A stretch of 64,000 nt of DNA from Amycolatopsis coloradensis. GTDB lineage: Bacteria; Actinomycetota; Actinomycetes; Mycobacteriales; Pseudonocardiaceae. The notes beneath the pieces were generated by a model. It did no database searches. It was not told where the DNA came from and worked only from the letters and a program-made list of their open reading frames with translations. The DNA is taken from assembly GCF_037997115.1 (NCBI RefSeq), contig NZ_CP150484.1, positions 6,555,053-6,619,052 on the forward strand, read 5' to 3'. The first letter of the stretch is position 1; each line of letters begins with the position of its first letter. The translations under genes and the position numbers were made by a program. This document shows positions 7,793 through 15,459 of the stretch, piece by piece.

Positions 7793-9772
7793 ATGCGGAT
7801 CTGCATCATCGGCCTCGGTCCCCGTGGACTCTCCGTGCTGGAACGGTTGTGCGCCAACGCGTCCGTCCTGGCGCCCGCCGACCGAGAACTCGTGGTGACC
7901 GTCCTCGACTCGCATGTGCACGACGGCGGGCAGGTGTGGCACCGGCGCCAGGATCCGAAACTGCTGATGAACACCGTGGCAGCCCAGATCACCATGTTCC
8001 TCGACGACACGGTCGAAGCGGCGGGCCCGGTACTTCACGGCCCGAGCCTTCACGACTGGGCGAGGTCGATCGCGGCCGCGCCGTCGTCCGGCGACATCCC
8101 GGACGGCGTCCACCGGGAGGCCGCGCTGCTCGGGCCGGACAGCTATCCGTCGAGGGCCTTCTACGGCTCGTATCTGTACTGGACCCTGCGGCGGATCGTC
8201 AGGACCGCTCCGGCCACCGTGCGGATCGTGCTGTGCGCGGAGAAGGCCGTCGACCTGCGGGACGCCGAAGACGGTTCGCAGCGCGTCTGGCTGTCCGGCG
8301 GAACCGTGCTCGACGGTCAGGACGCCGTGGTGCTCACCCAGGGCCATCTCGACACGCTTCCGGACCGTGAAGAGTCGGCGATGGCGCGGTTCGCCAAGCG
8401 GCACGGTCTGCGCTACCTCCCGCCGGGCAACCCGGCGGGCGCCGCGCTCGAGGACATCGGGCCGGGTGAAACCACCGTCCTCAGAGGAATGGGACTGGCC
8501 TTCTTCGACTATCTCGCTCTGTTCACCGAAGGAAGGGGCGGACGTTTCCTCCGCACCGCCGACGGGCTGGTCTACCGCCCGTCCGGCCGGGAGCCGCGGC
8601 TGGTGACGGGATCCCGGCGCGGCGTTCCGTATCACGCACGCGGCGAGAACCAGAAGGGCGCGTACGGCAGGCACGAGCCGTTGTTCCTTACCCCGGCGGT
8701 GCTCGAACGGTTTCGCGGGCGCGCGGAGCCCGCCGACTTCCGCGTGGACATCTGGCCGCTCATCGACCGCGAGGTCCGCACCGTCTTCTACGGCGCGCTG
8801 GTGCGCGACCGCGGATCACCGGAGAGGGCGCGGGAGTTCACTCGCGCTTTCGTCACGGCGGCAGGCGATCGGCCAGCGCCTCCCGTGCTCACGGATCCGC
8901 TGGCGCCGGCACCATCGGCTCGGGAAGAACGAGTGCTCGCCGAATTCGGGCTCGAGGAACGGTGGGACTGGCGCCGCGTGGCGCATCCGATCCCGGAGGC
9001 CGGGCTCACCGGCACCTGCCGGTTCCGGCGATGGCTACGGTCCTATCTGGACGAAGACATCGCGGAAGCGAAGCGCGGCAATGTGTCCAGCCCGCTCAAG
9101 GCCGCACTCGACGTGCTCCGGGATCTGCGCAACGAGATCCGGCTCGTGGTCGATCACGGCGGCCTCTCCGGCGACTCCTACCGTGACGACCTCCAGCGCT
9201 GGTACACGCCGCTGAACGCGTTCCTCTCGATCGGTCCGCCGGTGCGACGCGTCGAGGAGATGGCGGCGTTGATCGACAGCGGCGTGCTGAGCGTCCTCGG
9301 TCCGCAACTGCGCGTGCGGGCCTCGCCGGACGCCCGCCGGTTCATCGCGAATTCGGCGCGGGTACCCGATGTCACCGAGATCGCCACCACCTTGATCGAG
9401 GCCCGCCTGCCCGAGGCCGACCTGCGGCGGACCCAGGACCTGCTGCTGCGGAACCTGCTGGCACGAGGCGAATGCCGCCTTCACCGGATCCCGATCACCC
9501 ACGGCGGTTCCTATCCGACCGGCGGCCTCGCCGTCACCCGCCGCCCGTATCGCCTGGTGGACCTCAGCGGGAGGCCGCACGCCCGCCGGTTCGCCTTCGG
9601 GGTACCCACCGAGACCGTCCACTGGGTGACGGCGGCGGGAATCCGGCCCGGCGTCAACTCGGTCATCCTGACCGACGCCGACGCAGTGGCCAGAGCCGCT
9701 CTGCGGATCGCGCTGCCGAACTCACCGTCATCCCGACCGAAGGAATCAGGAGAATCATGGATCTACAGCTGA
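7793..9772 (+). CDS. Large FAD/NAD(P)-binding monooxygenase, CreE-like (aspartate to nitrosuccinate)
   Basis: A 659-aa flavoprotein. It begins with a dinucleotide-binding loop MRICIIGLGPRGLSVLE and continues with the extended FAD/NAD(P)-binding domain (PF13454 type) containing DSHVHDGGQVWH (about 42-53). A middle GENQKGAYGRHEPLFL and a long helical C-terminal region follow. Size and layout match the CreE/FzmM/KinM group, which oxidises the amine of L-aspartate to nitrosuccinate. I recognise this mainly from family and context: a fumarase/aspartase-superfamily lyase like CreD lies in the same operon, and the two normally occur together. Start is ATG 7793, 7 nt after the methyltransferase stop; the 3' end overlaps the SDR gene by 16 nt. 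If the assignment is wrong, it is another member of the same broad FAD/NAD(P)-binding family, for example an ornithine-hydroxylase-like oxygenase. Confidence 0.7.
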   Translation: MRICIIGLGPRGLSVLERLCANASVLAPADRELVVTVLDSHVHDGGQVWHRRQDPKLLMNTVAAQITMFLDDTVEAAGPVLHGPSLHDWARSIAAAPSSGDIPDGVHREAALLGPDSYPSRAFYGSYLYWTLRRIVRTAPATVRIVLCAEKAVDLRDAEDGSQRVWLSGGTVLDGQDAVVLTQGHLDTLPDREESAMARFAKRHGLRYLPPGNPAGAALEDIGPGETTVLRGMGLAFFDYLALFTEGRGGRFLRTADGLVYRPSGREPRLVTGSRRGVPYHARGENQKGAYGRHEPLFLTPAVLERFRGRAEPADFRVDIWPLIDREVRTVFYGALVRDRGSPERAREFTRAFVTAAGDRPAPPVLTDPLAPAPSAREERVLAEFGLEERWDWRRVAHPIPEAGLTGTCRFRRWLRSYLDEDIAEAKRGNVSSPLKAALDVLRDLRNEIRLVVDHGGLSGDSYRDDLQRWYTPLNAFLSIGPPVRRVEEMAALIDSGVLSVLGPQLRVRASPDARRFIANSARVPDVTEIATTLIEARLPEADLRRTQDLLLRNLLARGECRLHRIPITHGGSYPTGGLAVTRRPYRLVDLSGRPHARRFAFGVPTETVHWVTAAGIRPGVNSVILTDADAVARAALRIALPNSPSSRPKESGESWIYS

Positions 9773-10563
9773 CCGGCCGTGTCGCGGTGGTCACCGGTGC
9801 TTCCAAGGGGATCGGACTCGCGATCGCCCGGACACTGCGAGAGGAAGGCGCCCGTGTCGTCGCGGTGTCACGGAAGAGCAGCCCCGAACTCGACCTGCTC
9901 GCCGGGGCCGGGCTGACCCACGTCGCGGCCGACCTGATGGATCCCGACGCGCCCGCGGATGTCGTGGCGCGGACGGCGGACCTCTACGGCGGCCTCGACA
10001 TCCTGGTGAACAACGCGGGCGGGCCACCACCGGGGGTGCTCCTGCCGCGCTCCTCGTTCCTGGACGCGACGGACGAGGAATGGCGGAAGATGTTCGAGTT
10101 CAACCTGTTCTCCGCCGTCCGCGCCATCCGGGCCGCGCTGCCGCTGATGATCGAGCGTGGTGGCGGATCGATCGTCAACATCTCCTCGTGCAACGCGCGG
10201 CAGCCCTCCCCCATCAACGTCGACTACGGCGCCGCCAAGGCGGGCATGAACAACGTGAGCAAGGTGCTCTCCGAGGAGTTCGGTCCGCAGGGCATCCGGG
10301 TGAACGTGGTCTCCCCCGGTCCGGTCCGCACGGCGTGGTGGACCGAGGAGGGCGGCGTCGCGGACCTCTTCGCGGCCAAGACCGGGACGGACCCCGAAAC
10401 CGTGATGACCGAGGTCGTCCCGGAGATGATGCGGCTGGCGACCGGCCGGATCGCCGACCCGGGCGAGGTCGCCGCCCTGGTCGCGCTGCTGGCCTCGCCC
10501 CTTTCCGCCAACACCACCGGGGCGGAGTTCGCGGTGGATTCCGGATTCGTCAAGACCATCTAA
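9757..10563 (+). CDS. Short-chain dehydrogenase/reductase
   Basis: A 268-aa classical SDR: NAD(P)-binding TGASKGIGLA (about 12-21), NNAGG (about 85-89), active-site Ser in NISSCNARQ (about 144-152), and YxxxK catalytic pair as DYGAAKAG (about 159-166). The start ATG 9757 has AGGAG 6 nt upstream, inside the end of the preceding flavoenzyme gene, so the two are coupled. C-terminal GAEFAVDSGF is the usual SDR ending. It oxidises or reduces a hydroxyl/keto group; in an aromatic pathway it could aromatise a dihydrodiol or reduce a quinone-like intermediate. The substrate cannot be inferred from sequence. Confidence 0.88.
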   Translation: MDLQLTGRVAVVTGASKGIGLAIARTLREEGARVVAVSRKSSPELDLLAGAGLTHVAADLMDPDAPADVVARTADLYGGLDILVNNAGGPPPGVLLPRSSFLDATDEEWRKMFEFNLFSAVRAIRAALPLMIERGGGSIVNISSCNARQPSPINVDYGAAKAGMNNVSKVLSEEFGPQGIRVNVVSPGPVRTAWWTEEGGVADLFAAKTGTDPETVMTEVVPEMMRLATGRIADPGEVAALVALLASPLSANTTGAEFAVDSGFVKTI

Positions 10564-10575
10564 GGCGGAACGGCC

Positions 10576-12234
10576 ATGAACTCTCCGGCGAGGACCCCGG
10601 TCGCCATCGTGGGCGGCGGACCGGTGGGCCTGTTGCTCGCCTTGTTCCTCGACCGGCACGGCGTCCGGTCGGTGGTGTTCGAACTCGCCGAGTCCACTTC
10701 GGACCAGCCCCGCGGCAGCACGCACAGCGCCCGCAGCATGGAGCACTACCGGAGGCTCGGCCTGGCGGGTGACGTCCGCGAACTCGGCCTGCCTTGGGAC
10801 CACTCGACGGACATCGCGTTCTACACCCGCTACAACGGGTTCCGGCTCGCCCGCAATCGCCGCCCGGCCGTGCGGGACCTGCTGCGCCAGGTCGCCTCGG
10901 GGCCCCGCACGGCGCAGGTGCCCGAGCCCATGCACCGCGCCAACCAGATGTACGTCGAACGGCTGCTCTACCGCCGGGCTCGCGCCGCGGCGAACATCGA
11001 GCTGCGGTTCGGCTGGCGGGTGACCGGGATCGCCGCCGACCCCGGCGGCGCCGACATCCTCGCCGAGGACGCCGGCGGCCGGGTCCGGGCCTGGCGGGCG
11101 GGCTATGTCGCGGGGTGTGACGGTGCCCGCGGCGTCGTACGGGGCCACCTCGGCGCTCGGTACGCCGGAGCGGACCGCGTCGAGCAGGAGGTCCTCGGCG
11201 GCCGCACGGTCGCTGCGCATCTGCGGATCCCCACGCTGTACCGGGACTTCCTCGTCGACGGCGGGGCGTGGAGTCACTGGGCGGTGAACACCGATCTGGT
11301 GCTGAACCTCATCGCGCTGAACGGCAAGGACGAGTTCTTTCTGCTCACCAGCTCGGTCGACCCGGACTCGGCACCCGACGACGCGCTGGTCTCGGCGGTA
11401 CGGCGGGCGGCGGGCGCGCCGATCCCGGTCACCGTGCTCGCCAGACGGCCGTGGACGTCGGGGATGGCGCTCGTCGCCGACAACTTCGGCACCGACCGGG
11501 TGTTCCTCGCCGGAGACGCGGCACACCTGTTCACGCCGAACGGCGGGTTCGGGATGAACACCGGACTGGACGACGCGGCGAACCTGGCCTGGAAGCTGGC
11601 CGCCGCGGTACAGGGCTGGGGCGGGCCAGGGTTGCTCGCGTCCTACCACCACGAGCGACGGCCGGTCGCGATCCGCAACACCGGCGCCGCGCGTGAACTC
11701 AATCTGGGTCTGGCGAACGTCGCACGGCCCCACTGCGTGGAACAGGACACCGCCGAAGGCAGGGCGGAACGCCGTCGGCTCGGCCGGATGCTGGCGGACT
11801 ACGGCGACCGGACGCTCGACACCCTCGGTGTCCAGCTCGGCGCGCGGTATGACGGTTCCCCGATCGTCGACGGCCAGGACACCCCACCCGCGGACCTTCT
11901 CGACACCTACACCCCGAGCAGCGTGCCGGGCGGGCGGGCACCGCATCTGTGGCTGGACGACACACGCGTCAACGGCAGCTCGCTCTTCGACCACTTCGGC
12001 GTCGGCTTCAGCCTGCTCCGGCTGGGGCCGAAGGCGCCGCCCGCCGACGGTCTGCGCGCCGAGGCGGCACGGCGGAACATCCCCCTCAAGGTGCTCGACC
12101 TGCCCGATCCGCTGGCCCGTGACCTCTACGAAAGGGATCTGGTGCTGATCCGTCCCGACCAGCATGTGGCGTGGCGAGGCAACGGTCTCGACCGCCCCGA
12201 CCGGCTCCTCACCACCGTGACGGGCGGACGATGA
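10576..12234 (+). CDS. Class A FAD-dependent aromatic hydroxylase (PHBH / polyketide hydroxylase family)
   Basis: A 552-aa single-component flavin monooxygenase. The ADP-binding GxGxxG is VAIVGGGPVGLLLALFLDRH (about 9-28). The second FAD motif is FLAGDAAHLFTPNGGFGMNT (about 311-330). A thioredoxin-fold-like C-terminal extension (about 415-550) is typical of RdmE/PgaE/MhpA-type polyketide and phenol hydroxylases. The region between carries the aromatic-substrate domain. It uses NAD(P)H and O2 to hydroxylate an aromatic ring, possibly with oxidative decarboxylation or ring modification. It lies between the SDR (12-nt gap) and the lyase (ATGA overlap). Together with the HpaB-like enzyme, the operon has two independent ring-oxidising activities. 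Confidence 0.9.
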   Translation: MNSPARTPVAIVGGGPVGLLLALFLDRHGVRSVVFELAESTSDQPRGSTHSARSMEHYRRLGLAGDVRELGLPWDHSTDIAFYTRYNGFRLARNRRPAVRDLLRQVASGPRTAQVPEPMHRANQMYVERLLYRRARAAANIELRFGWRVTGIAADPGGADILAEDAGGRVRAWRAGYVAGCDGARGVVRGHLGARYAGADRVEQEVLGGRTVAAHLRIPTLYRDFLVDGGAWSHWAVNTDLVLNLIALNGKDEFFLLTSSVDPDSAPDDALVSAVRRAAGAPIPVTVLARRPWTSGMALVADNFGTDRVFLAGDAAHLFTPNGGFGMNTGLDDAANLAWKLAAAVQGWGGPGLLASYHHERRPVAIRNTGAARELNLGLANVARPHCVEQDTAEGRAERRRLGRMLADYGDRTLDTLGVQLGARYDGSPIVDGQDTPPADLLDTYTPSSVPGGRAPHLWLDDTRVNGSSLFDHFGVGFSLLRLGPKAPPADGLRAEAARRNIPLKVLDLPDPLARDLYERDLVLIRPDQHVAWRGNGLDRPDRLLTTVTGGR

Positions 12235-13650
12235 ACGCCCTCGACTCCGGGCTGCTCGCCCCGGCGCGGGCCGGGACACCGGTGGAAGCGGCGACGTCCG
12301 ACGAAGCCTGGCTCCAGGCGCTCTTGGACGCGGAGGTCTGTCTGGCCCGTGTCCAGGCCGGACTCGGCGTCGTCCCCGAAGAAGCCGCCGAACGGATCGG
12401 CGAGATCGCCCGGGCGGAGGCCGTCGACATGGTGAGTCTGGCGAGGCGGAGCCGTGAATCCGCGAACCCCGTGGTGGCGCTGGTCGCCGACCTGACCGCG
12501 CTGGTCGCCGAGAGCGATCCGGAGGCCGCCGAGTACGTCCACCGGGGGTCGACCAGCCAGGACATCGCCGACAGTGCCGCGATGCTGTTCGCACACCGGG
12601 CCACCGGCCTGCTGCTGACCGAACTGGAGCGAGTGACCGAGGGACTGGCCAGGCTCGCGGAGGAACACCGGAACCTCGTCATGCCGGGGCGCACACTGGC
12701 GTTGCAGGCGGTACCGGTGACCTTCGGCTTGAAAGCGGCAGGCTGGCTTCAGTCGGTAGCGGCCGCCGCGGACGGACTTCGCCGGGTGAGGGACACGCTT
12801 CCCGCTCAGCTCGGCGGCGCCGCGGGCACACTCGCCGGCTACGTCGAGTTCGCCCGTCTGCGGTTCGGCGAGGACACCGGCGCCGCGCGCGTCGAACGCT
12901 ATCCCGAAGATCTCCTCGCCGGGTTCGCCGACGCGCTGGGCCTCGCCACACCGGTGCTGCCATGGCATACCGCCCGCGCCCCGCTGGCGGAACTGGGTTC
13001 GTCGCTGGCGGTGGTCTCCGGGGCGCTCGGCAAACTGGCCATCGACGTCCAGACGCTGTCCCGCACGGAAATCGGCGAGGTATCGGAACCCGCGGGCGCC
13101 GCGCGGGGCGTGTCTTCGGCGATGCCGCACAAACGAAATCCGGTACTGTCCACCCTGATCCGCGCGGCCGCGCTCCAGGTGCCGCCGCTCGCCCTGATCC
13201 TGGCCCAGTCCATGCTCGCCGAAGACGAGCGGCCAGGCGGCGCGTGGCACGCCGAGTGGCTGCCGTTGCGAGACTGCCTCCGGCTGGCCGGAGGTGCGGC
13301 CACCACCGCCGCCGAACTCGTGGAAGGTCTGGTGGTGCATCCGGACCGGATGCGGGAGAACCTGGACCGCACCGGCGGCCTGCTGGTGACCGAGCGGCTG
13401 GCCGCGGTACTGACACCGTCGTTGGGACGGGTCGCGGCGAAAGCCTTGATGACCGAAGTGGCGGCCGAAGCCACGCGCACGGGCCGCTCGCTCCGCGAGA
13501 CACTGCTGGCCGGCCCGCTCCTCGCCGCCCGCTTCGACGGCGGATCTGGCCGGGCTCTTGGCTCCGGAGCGGTACACCGGCGCGGCCGCCCGGCTGGTGG
13601 ACCGGGCGCTGGCCGACTACCGGCAGCGCCGATCGAGTCTTCGCGAGTGA
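12231..13650 (+). CDS. Nitrosuccinate lyase-like enzyme (CreD-like; fumarase/aspartase superfamily), apparent frameshift
   Basis: The superfamily signature SSAMPHKRNPV (about 296-306) is clear, as are the upstream HRGSTSQDIADSA (about 103-115, carrying active-site residues) and the helical core. This resembles 3-carboxymuconate cycloisomerase-type lyases, the group containing CreD, which releases nitrous acid from nitrosuccinate. The start ATG 12231 overlaps the hydroxylase stop. In the literal frame the ORF runs to 13991 (586 aa), but the last ~150 residues are low-complexity and unlike the family. Shifting frame near 13542 (one extra G in GGCGGA) restores a normal ending, DLAGLLAPERYTGAAARLVD, with TGA at 13648-13650 and a usual length of about 473 aa. 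Coordinates given assume the corrected frame. Whether the shift is a sequencing error or a real mutation cannot be decided here. Confidence 0.72.
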
Positions 13651-13672
13651 CGTTATCGAGGGATGCGGCAAA

Positions 13673-13690
13673 GGTGCCGGGGCCGGCACC
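13673..13690 (+). terminator. Short GC-rich hairpin after the lyase gene
   Basis: GGTGCCGG and CCGGCACC form a perfect 8-bp inverted repeat around two G residues, 23 bp after the frame-corrected TGA of the lyase. Position fits a factor-independent-like terminator of the plus-strand operon, though no U-tract follows, as is common in high-GC actinobacteria. Its placement just after 13650 rather than after 13991 mildly supports the corrected gene end. Confidence 0.4.
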
Positions 13691-13738
13691 TCAGCGACTC
13701 GCGACAGAACCCGGCCTCGGTCGTGTCGTCCATCCAGT

Positions 13739-13787
13739 CACGCGTGTCGTCCGCCGGATCACGCGTGCCGTCCGGTCAGTCACGCGA
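13739..13787. repeat. Tandem ~21-bp direct repeat containing TCACGCG
   Basis: Two near-identical units, TCACGCGTGTCGTCC and TCACGCGTGCCGTCC, start about 20 bp apart and are followed by a third partial copy, TCACGCG. They lie in the 500-bp non-coding stretch (13,651-14,150) between the putative nitrous-acid operon and fabG. Apart from the hairpin at 13,673, these repeats and an operator-like site at 14,091, I see no gene in that stretch. The function is unknown; binding of a regulator or a small satellite are possibilities. Confidence 0.5.
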
Positions 13788-14090
13788 AACCGCCGGCGCC
13801 TACCGCAGGCGGTAAGCGTTGATGATCGTCCGCGTCACCGAGCTCCCGAACACGGGCTGACGGTGCCGGCTCTCGCCGCCGCCGAACGACGCTTCGCCGG
13901 TCAAGGCATGGCCTTTTCGGCGCATGTGGCACCTTCGTTTGCGCTCATATCGGCGCGCCGAGGCTTTCGGAAGTGCAGGTCGAAGCGCTAGACGTCGGGA
14001 TGCTCAGGTTGTCCGGAGTATCCGTTCGGACACCGGCGGCATCCACAGTGATGACGATCACAACGCGACTCCATGCCCGGCATCCCTACA

Positions 14091-14106
14091 AACCGACCGC
14101 TCAGTA
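14091..14106. promoter_or_regulatory. Degenerate TetR-type operator upstream of the FabG-like gene
   Basis: AACCGACCGCTCAGTA matches the perfect palindrome at 15412-15427 at 12 of 16 positions and lies 45 bp upstream of the fabG start. Its resemblance to sites before the kinase gene and tetR suggests one regulator for all three transcripts. This is a visual match only. Confidence 0.35.
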
Positions 14107-14150
14107 CGGCAGACTCGACGTCACTTCAACTCGACGACGAGGAGTCCCCC

Positions 14151-14912
14151 GTGACCGAACACCCCTCCCGTGTAGCGATCGTCACCGGCGCCGGCCGCGG
14201 CATCGGCGCGGCCGTGGCCGAACGCCTCGCTTCCGACGGGTTCGCCGTCGGACTGCTGGATCTCGACGAGGCAGGCGTCAAGCAGGGGGCCGAAGCGATC
14301 GTCGCCGAGGGCGGCAAGGCCGTCGGTGTCGCGCTGGACGTCAATGACGCCGCACAGGTGGAAGCCGCGGTGACGCGGGTGGCCGAGGAGCTCGGCGCGC
14401 CGACCGTGCTGATCAACAACGCCGGCATCACCCGCGACAACCTGCTGTTCAAGATGACCGAACAGGACTGGGACTCGGTGCTGGGCGTGCACCTGAAGGG
14501 GTCGTTCCTGATGACCCGCGAGGTGCAGAAGTACCAGACGCAGGAGAAGTGGGGCCGCATCGTCAACCTCTCCAGCACCTCGGCGCTGGGCAACCGCGGC
14601 CAGGCCAACTACTCCGCGGCCAAGGCGGGTATGCAGGGCTTCACCAAGACCCTCGCGATCGAACTGGGCAAGTTCAACGTCACCGCGAACGCCATCGCCC
14701 CCGGGTTCATCGCCACCGACATGACCGCGGCGACCGCCGAGCGGATCGGCATGTCGTTCGAGGACTTCAAGGCGGCGGCCGCGTCGCAGATCCCGGTGCA
14801 GCGCGTCGGCACGCCCGAGGACATCGCCAACCTCGCGTCGTTCCTGGTGAGCGACGGCGCCGGCTTCATCTCCGGCCAGGTCATCTACGTCGCCGGCGGA
14901 CCGAAGGACTGA
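14151..14912 (+). CDS. 3-oxoacyl-ACP/CoA reductase (FabG-type SDR)
   Basis: A 253-aa SDR with TGAGRGIGAAVAERLA (about 13-28), NNAGITRDNLLFKMTEQDWD (about 91-110), catalytic Ser in NLSSTSALG (about 140-148) and YSAAKAGMQGF (about 154-164). The NNAGITRDN and C-terminal GQVIYVAGGP features are characteristic of FabG-type NADPH-dependent 3-ketoacyl reductases. Start GTG 14151 has GAGGAG 7 nt upstream; ATG 14073 would add 26 residues through probable promoter sequence. A MaoC hydratase follows 3 nt downstream, so the pair could reduce and dehydrate/hydrate 3-oxoacyl or hydroxyacyl thioesters. Context (acyl-CoA dehydrogenases, TetR) points to fatty-acid or related acyl-CoA metabolism, not the polyketide pathway. 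Confidence 0.87.
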   Translation: MTEHPSRVAIVTGAGRGIGAAVAERLASDGFAVGLLDLDEAGVKQGAEAIVAEGGKAVGVALDVNDAAQVEAAVTRVAEELGAPTVLINNAGITRDNLLFKMTEQDWDSVLGVHLKGSFLMTREVQKYQTQEKWGRIVNLSSTSALGNRGQANYSAAKAGMQGFTKTLAIELGKFNVTANAIAPGFIATDMTAATAERIGMSFEDFKAAAASQIPVQRVGTPEDIANLASFLVSDGAGFISGQVIYVAGGPKD

Positions 14913-14915
14913 GCC

Positions 14916-15368
14916 ATGCGCGAATTCGCCTCTCTGCAGGAGTTCGAGAACGCCGTCGGCGAGCACTTCGGCCACAGCGACTGGCTGACGCTCACCCAGG
15001 ACCGGGTGAACCTGTTCGCCGACGCCACCGACGACCACCAGTGGATCCACGTCGACGTCGAGAAGGCGGCCGAAGGGCCGTTCGGCGCCCCGATCGCCCA
15101 CGGTTTCCTGACGCTGTCGCTCATTTCGGGCTTCGTCGGGAAGCTCTACCGCGTCAACGGGCTCAAAATGGGCATCAACTACGGGCTGAACAAGGTCCGG
15201 TTCCCCCAGCCGGTCAAGGTCGGCGCGAAGATCCGGGCGGGCGCCGAGCTGGTCGAGGTCACCGACGTGGCAGGCGGCAAGCAGGCCGTCGTCCGGTGGA
15301 CGATCGAGATCGACGGCGAGCCCAAACCGGCGTGCGTCGCGGAGATGGTCGTCCGGCTGATCGCCTGA
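14916..15368 (+). CDS. MaoC-like (R)-specific enoyl-CoA hydratase
   Basis: A 150-aa single hot-dog-fold protein. The hydratase-2 motif is visible as FADATDDHQWIHVD (about 34-47, with catalytic Asp and His), followed by APIAHGFLTLSL (about 58-69). Length fits stand-alone MaoC/R-hydratase proteins. It interconverts enoyl- and (R)-3-hydroxyacyl-CoA. It starts 3 nt after fabG and is almost certainly co-transcribed with it. The next gene begins 91 nt downstream behind its own operator-like palindrome. Confidence 0.87.
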   Translation: MREFASLQEFENAVGEHFGHSDWLTLTQDRVNLFADATDDHQWIHVDVEKAAEGPFGAPIAHGFLTLSLISGFVGKLYRVNGLKMGINYGLNKVRFPQPVKVGAKIRAGAELVEVTDVAGGKQAVVRWTIEIDGEPKPACVAEMVVRLIA

Positions 15369-15411
15369 GAGGGTGACGTCCGGCACCTCGACGGACCACC
15401 CCTATCCGACA

Positions 15412-15427
15412 TACCGACTGGTCGGTA
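15412..15427. promoter_or_regulatory. Perfect inverted repeat, probable TetR-family operator
   Basis: TACCGAC-TG-GTCGGTA is a perfect 7-bp inverted repeat with a 2-bp spacer, 33 bp before the ATG of the kinase gene at 15460. A related sequence, CATACCGGCCGGT, overlaps the promoter of the tetR gene at 21.25 kb, and a weaker one precedes fabG. This pattern suggests autoregulated control of the local acyl-CoA operons by that TetR protein. Inference from sequence similarity only. Confidence 0.55.
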
Positions 15428-15459
15428 CTGTAACCGGAAAGCGAGCCGCTGGAGGCACC

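Noticed and set aside
13651-13991. C-terminal extension of the lyase to 13991
   Set aside because: Residue composition changes abruptly at the suspected frameshift, while the alternative frame gives the expected family ending. Kept as a caveat, not as the preferred gene end.
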